A stretch of DNA of 8,323 nt from Bacteroidota bacterium (GTDB taxonomy: Bacteria > Bacteroidota > Bacteroidia > NS11-12g > UBA955): contig JAGWYC010000079.1 of NCBI GenBank assembly GCA_018969565.1, forward strand, positions 1 through 8,323. Reading direction: 5' to 3'. Within the stretch, counting starts at the first letter, position 1, and each line of letters starts with the position of its first letter. The translations under genes were made by a program, and so were the position numbers. This document shows, one piece after another, positions 1-5,643 of the stretch. The notes beneath the pieces were generated by a model, which worked only from the letters and a program-made list of their open reading frames with translations, did no database searches and had not been told where the DNA came from.

Positions 1-521
1 CCATTTACAATGAGCATAGGCACGATGCAGATAATCCAGGCGAGGTAGAAAAAGGATAAATACCTGCTGCGCCAAACCCATGAATGCATGAGCAAAAGAA
101 ACAACAACAAAAGGGCTGTAACGGCCGTGTAAAGACGATCCGAATAAAACAGCAGGGCCAATGCGAGCAAGAGCATCACAGTAACATGAATCCAGCGATA
201 AACCTTACGCAGAGGGTCTGCCGGGAAATAAACCTTCAGACATTCGTACACAAACACGCAGGCATAAGGAACCACCAGGAAGAACGTAACCTCTTCCAAA
301 GGAAGGTTTGCCAGATAGGTCCCCATAAGGTAGGCAGGCGTGAACCCCCAGACACCCCAGAGCGTGAACAGGTAATCCCAAACCAGAAAAAAAGCAGCTA
401 CTACAAACATGGCGGGGAACAAGTACTTCCACTTGCGCCAGAATGCAACCTTTTTATCAAAACTCAACAACAAAGGGAAGAGCAAGGTACCGATGTCCAA
501 CAGCAGGTATGTAGATTTCAT
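1..521 (-). CDS. Lycopene cyclase domain protein (CrtYcd-type), C-terminus beyond window
   Basis: Integral membrane enzyme expected to cyclise the ends of lycopene to beta-carotene in the inner membrane. The 173 visible residues start at the ATG at 521 (MKSTYLLLD) and stay open to the left edge; family members are usually about 230 residues, so roughly the last quarter is missing. Several hydrophobic helices are visible (about residues 4-20, 34-55, 78-95, 110-126, 131-147, 154-172). The first half carries WDYLFTLWGVWGF (48-60) and PLEE (74-77), which corresponds to the PxE(E/D) motif of the heterodimeric and fused CrtYc/CrtYd cyclases. The visible end (PMLIVNG) matches the beginning of the second half-domain. 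It lies 58 bases downstream of the ECF sigma gene on the same strand, with a terminator hairpin between. No TAnnTTTG element was seen in that gap. Family assignment is firm; the exact product (mono- or bicyclic) is not visible. Confidence 0.85.
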   Translation of the reverse strand, partial: MKSTYLLLDIGTLLFPLLLSFDKKVAFWRKWKYLFPAMFVVAAFFLVWDYLFTLWGVWGFTPAYLMGTYLANLPLEEVTFFLVVPYACVFVYECLKVYFPADPLRKVYRWIHVTVMLLLALALLFYSDRLYTAVTALLLLFLLLMHSWVWRSRYLSFFYLAWIICIVPMLIVN

Positions 522-527
522 GCAGGC

Positions 528-561
528 TTAAAATAAAAACAGGGGAGCGCTTCCCCTGTTT
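528..561 (-). terminator. Rho-independent terminator or attenuator between sigma gene and lycopene cyclase
   Basis: A perfect 10-bp inverted repeat (537-546 with 552-561, arm AAACAGGGGA) encloses a 5-base loop. On the minus strand the stem is followed by a T-rich run (TTTTATTTT). It begins 18 bases after the sigma factor stop codon, so it should end that transcript. The T-run ends only a few bases before the lycopene cyclase ATG, so partial read-through is also possible. Confidence 0.8.
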
Positions 562-579
562 GAAATTCTGAAAAAATAA

Positions 580-1113
580 TCAGGCTTTTTTACGGTCGTA
601 GCCGAATGCTTCACCGTAGGCGTGCAGTCTTTTCCGCAAAATTCTTCTCGCCACAAAGATTCGTGTTTTTACTGTTCCAATCGGAATACCCAGTTCTTCG
701 GCGATTTCATGGTACTTATAACCTTCCACGTTCATGGTGAAAGTCACTTTCAGTTCAATGGGCAAATCCTCGATGGCGTATTCCAGGTCGCGGCGAATAA
801 ACTTGAGTTCGGCTTCGTTGTCGGCGCGGTGTGAAGGAATGTCCAGGAAGTATCCGTTGTCTGTTGAATCAAGAAAAGTATTGCGCTTCACATCGCGGCG
901 GTACTTGTTAATGAAGCTGTTCTTCATGATGGTGTACAACCAGCCGCGCAGGTTGGTACCCTCTTCGAACTTGTCCATGTAACGGATGGCTTTGAGCATG
1001 GTTTCCTGAACCAGGTCTCCGGCATCTTCGTCATTGCGGGTTAACGACAGCGCAAAGTGCCTCAGGGGCAACAGTTCGCAGGCAACCATTTTATCAAAGT
1101 CAACTTTTGTCAT
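580..1113 (-). CDS. ECF-type RNA polymerase sigma-70 factor
   Basis: Alternative sigma factor of the extracytoplasmic-function group that directs RNA polymerase to a specific promoter set. With the start chosen here it has 177 residues, normal for ECF factors. Region sigma-2 spans about 11-75, with DLVQETMLKA (33-42) and the promoter-melting/-10 segment GWLYTIMKNSFINKYRR (57-73). Region sigma-4 spans about 108-163, with the helix-turn-helix YHEIAEELGIPIGTVKTR. The ATG at 1113 (MTKVDFDKM) is preferred to the in-frame ATG at 1146 because homologues typically begin close to this motif, and because the best promoter -7 element (1135-1142) lies between the two ATGs. No anti-sigma gene is adjacent: the SRPBCC gene lies upstream and lycopene cyclase downstream. 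Control of carotenoid or light-stress genes is inferred from neighbours only. Confidence 0.93.
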   Translation of the reverse strand: MTKVDFDKMVACELLPLRHFALSLTRNDEDAGDLVQETMLKAIRYMDKFEEGTNLRGWLYTIMKNSFINKYRRDVKRNTFLDSTDNGYFLDIPSHRADNEAELKFIRRDLEYAIEDLPIELKVTFTMNVEGYKYHEIAEELGIPIGTVKTRIFVARRILRKRLHAYGEAFGYDRKKA

Positions 1114-1134
1114 CACCTTTCGCTTTTGTTGTAA

Positions 1135-1161
1135 CAAATTTGACAAGAATTGTACCTACAA
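1135..1161 (-). promoter_or_regulatory. Candidate promoter of the ECF sigma gene with overlapping palindrome
   Basis: On the minus strand CAAATTTG (1142-1135) matches five of six fixed bases of the Bacteroidota -7 element TAnnTTTG. A TTG lies 16 bases upstream at the -33 position, and the downstream ATG at 1113 follows after 21 bases. The TTG is part of TTGTA-GG-TACAA (1150-1161), a perfect 5-bp inverted repeat that could be an operator covering the -33 region. Assignment rests on pattern matching by eye. Confidence 0.35.
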
Positions 1162-1199
1162 GTATTTCTTTTTGTGTAAGAACGAGGGGTAAAAAGTTA

Positions 1200-1217
1200 A
1201 ACAAATTGCAACTTGTT
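1200..1217. repeat. 18-bp imperfect palindrome upstream of the sigma gene
   Basis: AACAA-A-TTGCAA-C-TTGTT reads almost identically on both strands; only the symmetric pair at positions 6 and 13 breaks it. It sits in the gap between the SRPBCC stop codon and the sigma gene, about 87 bases from the sigma start. It has the size and symmetry of a dimeric regulator site, but no T-run follows it and no specific regulator can be named. Confidence 0.3.
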
Positions 1218-1230
1218 GACAGTCAATCAG

Positions 1231-1671
1231 TTACACAAAGGGGTAGCGCTGATATTTTTTTATTCTGCCCACAAACATGGCCTTGAGGAAGGGATAACAA
1301 AGCAGGTCAAGAAGTCCGTTGCCTGTGGTAAACGACACAATGTCCATGATTACAGCCCCATCTCCCGATTTTCTGACAACATGACGGTGCTTCCACTGTT
1401 TCAGGGGGAAAGGCAATTTCAGGCCTTCATCTTCGAACCAGTAAGAAGCCGGGGTTTGCCCGGAATCAGTTACCCGACCCTCCCAGCGAACATTCAGTGA
1501 AGGCGGGCCGAGCTGCATGGTAAAGCAATCGCCTGGTTGCTGTCCGTCATAGCGCAGGATACGGAGTTGCATCATTGTAGGGCTGAGGGATTCCAGCAAT
1601 TGCTTATTGAAACCTTGAACTACCGCGTGAAATGGAGATGAAACCCGGCAACGAACGAATATTTTCCTCAC
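1231..1671 (-). CDS. SRPBCC (START/Bet v1-like) ligand-binding family protein
   Basis: Predicted cytoplasmic 146-residue protein of the SRPBCC superfamily, whose members form a helix-grip fold with a deep hydrophobic ligand cavity. The family pattern is visible: an N-terminal beta strand (KIFVRCRVSSPFHAVVQGFN, 3-22), a central beta sheet containing WEGRVTD and YWFEDEG, PFPLKQWKHRHVVRK (87-101), a strand around AVIMDIVSFTTG (106-117), and a C-terminal helix (LLDLLCYPFLKAMFVGRIKKYQRY). The start is taken as GTG at 1671, just before the first conserved strand. The reading frame stays open for more than 700 bases upstream, antisense to the pterin genes, but that part has no recognisable content. 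On the minus strand AAGGTTTG (1685-1678) is a five-of-six match to a -7 element just upstream. Similar proteins are often annotated as cell-division inhibitor-like or polyketide cyclase-like; the ligand is unknown. It is divergent from the pterin genes and precedes the ECF sigma gene by 117 bases. Confidence 0.75.
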   Translation of the reverse strand: MRKIFVRCRVSSPFHAVVQGFNKQLLESLSPTMMQLRILRYDGQQPGDCFTMQLGPPSLNVRWEGRVTDSGQTPASYWFEDEGLKLPFPLKQWKHRHVVRKSGDGAVIMDIVSFTTGNGLLDLLCYPFLKAMFVGRIKKYQRYPFV

Positions 1672-1691
1672 CCTAAACAAACCTTTCGGAA

Positions 1692-1699
1692 TAGATTTG
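1692..1699 (+). promoter_or_regulatory. Candidate -7 element of the pterin synthase / folE promoter
   Basis: TAGATTTG fits TAnnTTTG exactly and lies 17 bases before the ATG at 1717. No clear TTTG was found at the -33 position. It falls in the 45-base gap between the divergent SRPBCC and pterin synthase genes, so promoters for the two directions would overlap. Confidence 0.4.
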
Positions 1700-1716
1700 G
1701 TTTCTAATTGCACCTG

Positions 1717-2127
1717 ATGAACGTATCTGTTTTCCGAAGAGCCCATTTCAATGCCGCCCACCGACTGCATGTTCCTGGATGGTCTGAAGAGCAAAATCGC
1801 ACTTTCTTCGGGCTCTGTAATTTGCCTAACTACCACGGTCATAACTACGAAGTGGAGGTCATGGTCAAAGGCGTAGTGGATCCGGTAAGTGGTTACGTGA
1901 TGGACATGAAAGTATTGAAGGATTTGATGGATGAAGAATTCATTGAACCCTGGGACCACCGCAACCTGAACCTGGATACCGAGGAATTTAAAAACCTGAA
2001 TCCCACAGCCGAGAATATTGCCGTGGTGATTTGGAACAAGTTGCGCAAGCGGATAGACATGCGGTTCAATCTTTGCATACGCTTGTACGAAACACCCAGA
2101 AATTACGTCGAATACGATGGACAATAA
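1717..2127 (+). CDS. 6-pyruvoyl-tetrahydropterin synthase family protein (PTPS/QueD, COG0720)
   Basis: Predicted enzyme acting on 7,8-dihydroneopterin triphosphate, the product of FolE encoded immediately downstream. It has 136 residues, typical for the family. Predicted zinc ligands are His15 (FNAAHRLH), His40 and His42 (HGHNY). The catalytic residues are also visible: Cys34, Asp80-His81 (WDHRNLNLD) and the pterin-anchoring Glu125 (LYETPRNY). The spacing is Cys-x5-HGH (CNLPNYHGH), as in eukaryotic PTPS, rather than Cys-x3-HGH as in QueD of queuosine synthesis. This favours a 6-pyruvoyl-tetrahydropterin-forming activity, so no queD symbol is given. ATG 1717 is chosen because the -7 element lies upstream and family proteins start close to this point; an in-frame TTG at 1708 would add three residues. 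It overlaps folE by 11 bases, indicating translational coupling. Confidence 0.92.
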   Translation: MNVSVFRRAHFNAAHRLHVPGWSEEQNRTFFGLCNLPNYHGHNYEVEVMVKGVVDPVSGYVMDMKVLKDLMDEEFIEPWDHRNLNLDTEEFKNLNPTAENIAVVIWNKLRKRIDMRFNLCIRLYETPRNYVEYDGQ

Positions 2128-2788
2128 GCACCTGAAAGATTTGGAAACCCTTGGCGATGACCATTTGGGTTCCAGCGCAGAAACCCCATTGAGGGCTGAT
2201 GCCTTTGCGATGGATGATGCGCTGAAAATTGAACTGATTGCCAAGCATTTCCGAGAAATCATGCATATCCTGGGCCTGGACCTCGAAGACGAAAGTCTGA
2301 AAGGAACGCCATTGCGTGTGGCCAAGATGTATGTAATGGAACAGTTCAAAGGCCTGGATCCGCGCAATGTGCCCGCCGCAACCCTGTTCACCAATAATTT
2401 CAAGTATCAGGAAATGCTGGTGGAACGCGATATCAATTTTCACAGTACCTGCGAGCATCATTTCGTGCCGATTATCGGCAAAGCGCATTTGGCTTACATA
2501 AGCAGTGGTAAGGTAATCGGACTGAGCAAATTGAACCGCATCGTTGATTATTACGCTAAGCGCCCACAAGTTCAAGAACGAATGACCGTACAAATTGCGC
2601 AGCACCTGAAGGATGTTCTGGAAACCGACGATGTAGCCGTGGTTCTGGATGCCTCACATCTCTGTGTGGCCAGTCGTGGCATCAAAGATGTAACAGCTTC
2701 AACGGTTACATCCTCTTATCATGGTAAGTTCCATGATCAAGCGGTGCGCAGTGAGTTCTTAAAGTATCTGGGGCTTAATGCCGATTGA
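2117..2788 (+). CDS. folE: GTP cyclohydrolase I
   Basis: Cytoplasmic zinc enzyme that converts GTP to 7,8-dihydroneopterin triphosphate and formate, the first step to folate and to biopterin-type cofactors. It has 223 residues, matching bacterial FolE. Visible family landmarks are the GTPLRVAKMY segment (63-72), the zinc and active-site motif CEHH (Cys112, His114, His115), SKLNRIVDYYAKRPQVQERMT (137-157), and the second zinc cysteine in HLCVASRG (Cys183) with His181 beside it. All key residues are present, so it should be active. The N-terminal 35 residues are variable, as is usual. The gene starts inside the end of the PTPS-family gene and is followed 22 bases later by a strong terminator, so the two form a two-gene operon. 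The pairing suggests dedicated pterin synthesis in addition to any folate role. Confidence 0.97.
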   Translation: MDNKHLKDLETLGDDHLGSSAETPLRADAFAMDDALKIELIAKHFREIMHILGLDLEDESLKGTPLRVAKMYVMEQFKGLDPRNVPAATLFTNNFKYQEMLVERDINFHSTCEHHFVPIIGKAHLAYISSGKVIGLSKLNRIVDYYAKRPQVQERMTVQIAQHLKDVLETDDVAVVLDASHLCVASRGIKDVTASTVTSSYHGKFHDQAVRSEFLKYLGLNAD

Positions 2789-2810
2789 ACGCTAAACAAC
2801 CACTACACTA

Positions 2811-2847
2811 AATAAAAAAGGCTACACGATGTGTAGCCTTTTTTATT
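2811..2847. terminator. Bidirectional rho-independent terminator
   Basis: A perfect 17-bp inverted repeat (2811-2827 with 2831-2847) has a 3-base GAT loop. The GC-rich core GGCTACAC is flanked by an A-run on one side and a T-run on the other, so it works on both strands. It sits between the convergent folE (stop at 2788) and YceI-family gene (stop at 2863) and should end both transcripts. Confidence 0.95.
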
Positions 2848-2862
2848 ACTCAACAAGTCAGA

Positions 2863-3546
2863 TTACTTCAACGCGGTGATGTTGAAACCAATTTCGATTT
2901 CCTTCTTAACTACACCGTCTTTAATAGCCATCATGGCCTTTTCAGCCAGACCGGCCTGTTCGCGCTTGTAGTTCACACCCCAATCGAGGCGATTGATTAC
3001 CACTTTGCCTTCAGCGGTTACCTGATTGCCGCTTGATACCACCTTGGCGGGGAAAGCGATGTTACGTGTAACATTTTTCAGGGTGAGGTTACCTTCAATG
3101 ATGCTGTTGTTGCCTACTGAATCAGCAGGAACTGCGGAAATACCTGTGATTTCAAAAACAGCTTCAGGGAACTTGCTCACAGCAAAGAAATCAGTGTCGC
3201 TCAGGTGTGTAATCAGTTTTTTATTCTTTTCAGCGTCGGTAAGGTCTTCGCATTTAATGGAAGCCATGTCGATTGTGAACTTACCTGCTTTCAGCGCCGC
3301 ACCTTCCATCATAAGCGATCCTGATTTGATGCTCATGGTTCCGAAATGTGCATAGCCAAGTGAACTAGAACCCTTCCACTTAACGCTGCTCTTGGTCACG
3401 TCAACCTGATAAGATTGAGCGCCTGCACCTGCTTTAGCAGCAGAGTCAGCGTCTTTGCTCTCGGTTGATTTCACTCCCCCTCCGCAAGATGCGAGGGCAA
3501 TGGCCGAAGCCAAAATCATGGATAATTTAATGGTGTTGTGTTTCAT
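2863..3546 (-). CDS. YceI-family lipoprotein
   Basis: Predicted lipoprotein of 227 residues with a YceI domain, a lipocalin-like beta barrel that in characterised members binds polyisoprenoid or other amphiphilic ligands in the periplasm. The signal peptide MKHNTIKLSMILASAIALAS ends in lipobox LASC with Cys21 followed by GGG. A charged, low-complexity linker (about 22-45, TESKDADSAAKAGAGA) leads into the domain at SYQVDVTKSSVKWKG. Typical features follow: HFGTMSIKSGSL, FTIDMASIKCEDL, HLSDTDFF, FPEAVFEITG, NLTLKNVTRNIAFPAKV and a final INRLDWGVNYKR. ATG 3546 is chosen because it opens the signal peptide directly; ATG 3555 in frame would add three residues. It starts 21 bases after the aldehyde dehydrogenase stop with no clear promoter between, so cotranscription is likely. 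The ligand is unknown. I see no classical surface-export motif right after the cysteine. Confidence 0.9.
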   Translation of the reverse strand: MKHNTIKLSMILASAIALASCGGGVKSTESKDADSAAKAGAGAQSYQVDVTKSSVKWKGSSSLGYAHFGTMSIKSGSLMMEGAALKAGKFTIDMASIKCEDLTDAEKNKKLITHLSDTDFFAVSKFPEAVFEITGISAVPADSVGNNSIIEGNLTLKNVTRNIAFPAKVVSSGNQVTAEGKVVINRLDWGVNYKREQAGLAEKAMMAIKDGVVKKEIEIGFNITALK

Positions 3547-3567
3547 ACGGTCCATTTTAAACAATGC

Positions 3568-5211
3568 TTAAGCGAAACGGTTTCCCACCCAAACAAATCT
3601 TCTGTTAATAAAATCACTGTTGGTGAAGCTGGCGTTCCCGGCAGCATTGCCTCCACTCACATGAAAGTCACTGAAGGCGGCATGGGAATTCACAAAGGCA
3701 GCTCCGGTAAAGTTGAAGGAAACCGGGGTAAAGGTGCGGTTCATGGTATGCTCTATTTGCTGCATGATCGCTGAATCCTGTGTATAGGCCAGACAGGTAA
3801 TAGCTCCATGTTCAGCAACTGCTTTAGCCGCCAGTGCTAAGGATTCTTCGGTACTTCCGGTTTTTACAACCAGCACGCAGGGACCGAATAATTCTGAGAT
3901 ATTCCCTTCGATTTCCGCGGCTTCCGCAGTAAGTACCACAGGTGCATACATACGGGCATCGGGGAACTCGGGATGCTGAACCGCTGTTGATTCCAAAGCA
4001 ACATGCGGATATTTCTGTACCGCTGCTTTCGTTCTTTCAATGGTCAGTTCATTTTGGATGGCACCCAAGGTAAAGGGTCCGGCTTTAGGGTTTTCGACCA
4101 GATCTTTGACCGCTCCGGACAGCCCGGCAACAAAGTCCTCATAGCTTACTGTACCCTCACTACTCCGCACACCTGCAGCCGGAACAAAAATGTACTGGGG
4201 CGCGGTGCACATCTGTCCGCTGTACAAGCAAATGCTGAAGGCCAGATTTTGCTGAACGGCTTTTATATCCTGAACAGAATCTACGATTACCGGGTTCACG
4301 CCTGCCTTTTCTGTAAAGCAGGTTTTATTCAGGCCTTCCACATAGAGTCCAAAGGCGGGGCCACCGGTATAATCAATCATCTGAACGGCCGGGTGTTCCG
4401 CCAATAGTTTAGTTACAGGCGCAGCAACGGTATCCGGCGCAAGCTGCACCAGATCGGGGTTCAGGCCGGCAGCCTTCAATGCGTTTCTGAGTTCGGCCAC
4501 CACCATAGCAATAGGAAGTATAGATTTGGGATGCGGCTTCACAATCACCGGATTTCCGGTAATCAGCGCGGCGTAAAGTCCTGGTACGGTATTCCAGGTT
4601 GGAAAGGTAGAACAGCCAATGACCAGATTAATGCCTTTGGGCATAGGTTTGAAATTCTTGCGAATACTCAGGTCAAATTTACCCATAGGCTTCACCCAGT
4701 TTACCTCAGCAGGATAACGCTCCAGCTCCTCTACACCTACGGCAATGGCTTCCAGAGCGCGGTCGGCAGCATGTGGTCCGCTGGCCTGAAAACTCATCAT
4801 GAAGCCTTGTCCGGTGGTATGCATGGTTGCAAAGGCTATTTCAAAGAAACGGGCTTTAAATCGCTCCAGGCTGTCCACCAGCACCTCTGCCCTGTTGCGC
4901 ACGGGCAAAGCAGCCCAGCCGTCCCAGGCTTGTTGTGCCTTTGTGATGTACGTTTCTGTGGCAAAGGCAGGATAATGAATTCCGAGCCCGGTTTGCATGT
5001 AAGGACTCACTTCCTCTCCTATCCATGATGCAGGCTCTTCCGTATTTAGCTCCGTATAGTTTTGATTCAGCCTTTGCTGAAAGGCAGTCAGACCCAATGA
5101 GGTGGCCTCATCGCCATAAGCCTTTGGTTGTTCGGGATAAGCGGCATAATAACTGCGCTTATGATTGGCCTCCATGGCCTCGTTCAACAATTGTATTGCC
5201 TGATTGCTCAT
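3568..5211 (-). CDS. paaN: PaaN-type aldehyde dehydrogenase family protein
   Basis: Predicted NAD(P)-dependent aldehyde dehydrogenase of 547 residues, matching the stand-alone PaaN type that lacks the hydratase domain of E. coli PaaZ. PaaN is proposed to oxidise the aldehyde formed at ring opening of phenylacetyl-CoA degradation. Visible landmarks are TFPTWNTVPGLYAALITGNPVIVKPHP (202-228), containing the oxyanion Asn207 and cofactor-binding Lys225; the general-base segment TEKAGVNPVIVD with Glu301; the catalytic loop SGQMCTAPQ with Cys335; and ELFGP (440-444). The catalytic set is complete. The N-terminal 90 residues are distinctive for the PaaN type. No other phenylacetate genes are present in this window, so the pathway role is inferred from family only and the natural aldehyde could differ. 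A TAnnTTTG element lies 13 bases upstream of the ATG; the YceI lipoprotein gene follows closely. Confidence 0.85.
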   Translation of the reverse strand: MSNQAIQLLNEAMEANHKRSYYAAYPEQPKAYGDEATSLGLTAFQQRLNQNYTELNTEEPASWIGEEVSPYMQTGLGIHYPAFATETYITKAQQAWDGWAALPVRNRAEVLVDSLERFKARFFEIAFATMHTTGQGFMMSFQASGPHAADRALEAIAVGVEELERYPAEVNWVKPMGKFDLSIRKNFKPMPKGINLVIGCSTFPTWNTVPGLYAALITGNPVIVKPHPKSILPIAMVVAELRNALKAAGLNPDLVQLAPDTVAAPVTKLLAEHPAVQMIDYTGGPAFGLYVEGLNKTCFTEKAGVNPVIVDSVQDIKAVQQNLAFSICLYSGQMCTAPQYIFVPAAGVRSSEGTVSYEDFVAGLSGAVKDLVENPKAGPFTLGAIQNELTIERTKAAVQKYPHVALESTAVQHPEFPDARMYAPVVLTAEAAEIEGNISELFGPCVLVVKTGSTEESLALAAKAVAEHGAITCLAYTQDSAIMQQIEHTMNRTFTPVSFNFTGAAFVNSHAAFSDFHVSGGNAAGNASFTNSDFINRRFVWVGNRFA

Positions 5212-5224
5212 AGTATTTCCATGG

Positions 5225-5232
5225 CAAAGTTA
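5225..5232 (-). promoter_or_regulatory. Candidate -7 element of the aldehyde dehydrogenase promoter
   Basis: On the minus strand TAACTTTG matches TAnnTTTG exactly and ends 13 bases before the ATG at 5211. No convincing -33 TTTG was found. It lies in the 68-base gap after the upstream three-gene cluster and supports a separate transcript for the dehydrogenase and lipoprotein genes. Confidence 0.4.
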
Positions 5233-5279
5233 AAGGGAGTTTGTTAAGCACTCCTATTTCCTTTCTTTACAGGGAAACT

Positions 5280-5636
5280 TTACTTCTCGCCTTCGTCTCC
5301 GTGCAGCAAATGCAGCAAGCGATGGGCAAAGGGCGCAAGCAAAACGCCGGTCATGGTAATAAAAACAAGACCACTGAACAATGCGTAAAAGCTGGCGAAC
5401 AGTTTTGCCGATGAAGTTTGCAAGGCATCAACAGGCCCCATACCACCCAAAATCATGCTGGCATTCAATAATGAATCTACCCAAGGAAGTCCCGCTATCC
5501 AGTGGTATCCCAGCACGCCCACCATTAACCCGAAGGACATGATGAGCGAAGAATAGAACAGAAAAGTCAATTGTCTGCCGGCATAGCGTTTCCGGCTGAT
5601 GACAGGCTTGGCAGAATGTTCAAAACGAAAAGGCAT
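5280..5636 (-). CDS. Small two-helix membrane protein with a pore-loop-like segment, function unknown
   Basis: I recognise this only as a conserved hypothetical type. It has 118 residues: a basic N-terminus (SRKRYAGRQ, 14-22), a first membrane helix at about 24-46 (TFLFYSSLIMSFGLMVGVLGYHW), a semi-hydrophobic re-entrant-looking segment at about 52-70 ending in LGGMGPVD, a second helix at about 78-103 (KLFASFYALFSGLVFITMTGVLLAP), and a His-rich amphipathic tail (HRLLHLLHGDEGEK). The helix / short loop with glycines / helix layout recalls two-helix potassium channels, but the canonical TVGYGD filter is absent, so channel activity is unproven. It starts 7 bases after the alpha/beta hydrolase stop on the same strand, so the two are very probably cotranscribed. 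Confidence 0.75.
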   Translation of the reverse strand: MPFRFEHSAKPVISRKRYAGRQLTFLFYSSLIMSFGLMVGVLGYHWIAGLPWVDSLLNASMILGGMGPVDALQTSSAKLFASFYALFSGLVFITMTGVLLAPFAHRLLHLLHGDEGEK

Positions 5637-5643
5637 TTCGCAA

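Noticed and set aside
84..536. Plus-strand 150-codon frame opposite the lycopene cyclase
   Set aside because: Very rich in Gln, Glu and Lys, which is the expected antisense of a Leu/Phe-rich membrane protein; the minus strand encodes a clear family member.
1114..1146. Upstream ATG (1146) as the sigma factor start
   Set aside because: It would place the start upstream of the best -7 element and add a basic 11-residue extension not typical of homologues; ATG 1113 is preferred but not proven.
1672..2403. Long open minus-strand frame continuing upstream of the SRPBCC gene, antisense to the pterin synthase and folE
   Set aside because: The frame is open but its residues match no family and it lies opposite two genes with complete active sites. 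Only the part from GTG 1671 to 1231 has recognisable SRPBCC content.
2066..2605. Minus-strand 179-codon frame opposite folE
   Set aside because: Composition looks like a shadow of folE, with no family resemblance, no promoter and conflict with a well supported gene.
4003..5028. Plus-strand frames of 134 and 165 codons opposite the aldehyde dehydrogenase
   Set aside because: They are antisense shadows of a full-length enzyme with an intact catalytic set and show no recognisable domain.
5255..5280. Possible weak hairpin (TTTCC / GGAAA) after the small membrane protein gene
   Set aside because: Only a 5-bp stem with a long loop and no T-run on the minus strand; not convincing as a terminator.
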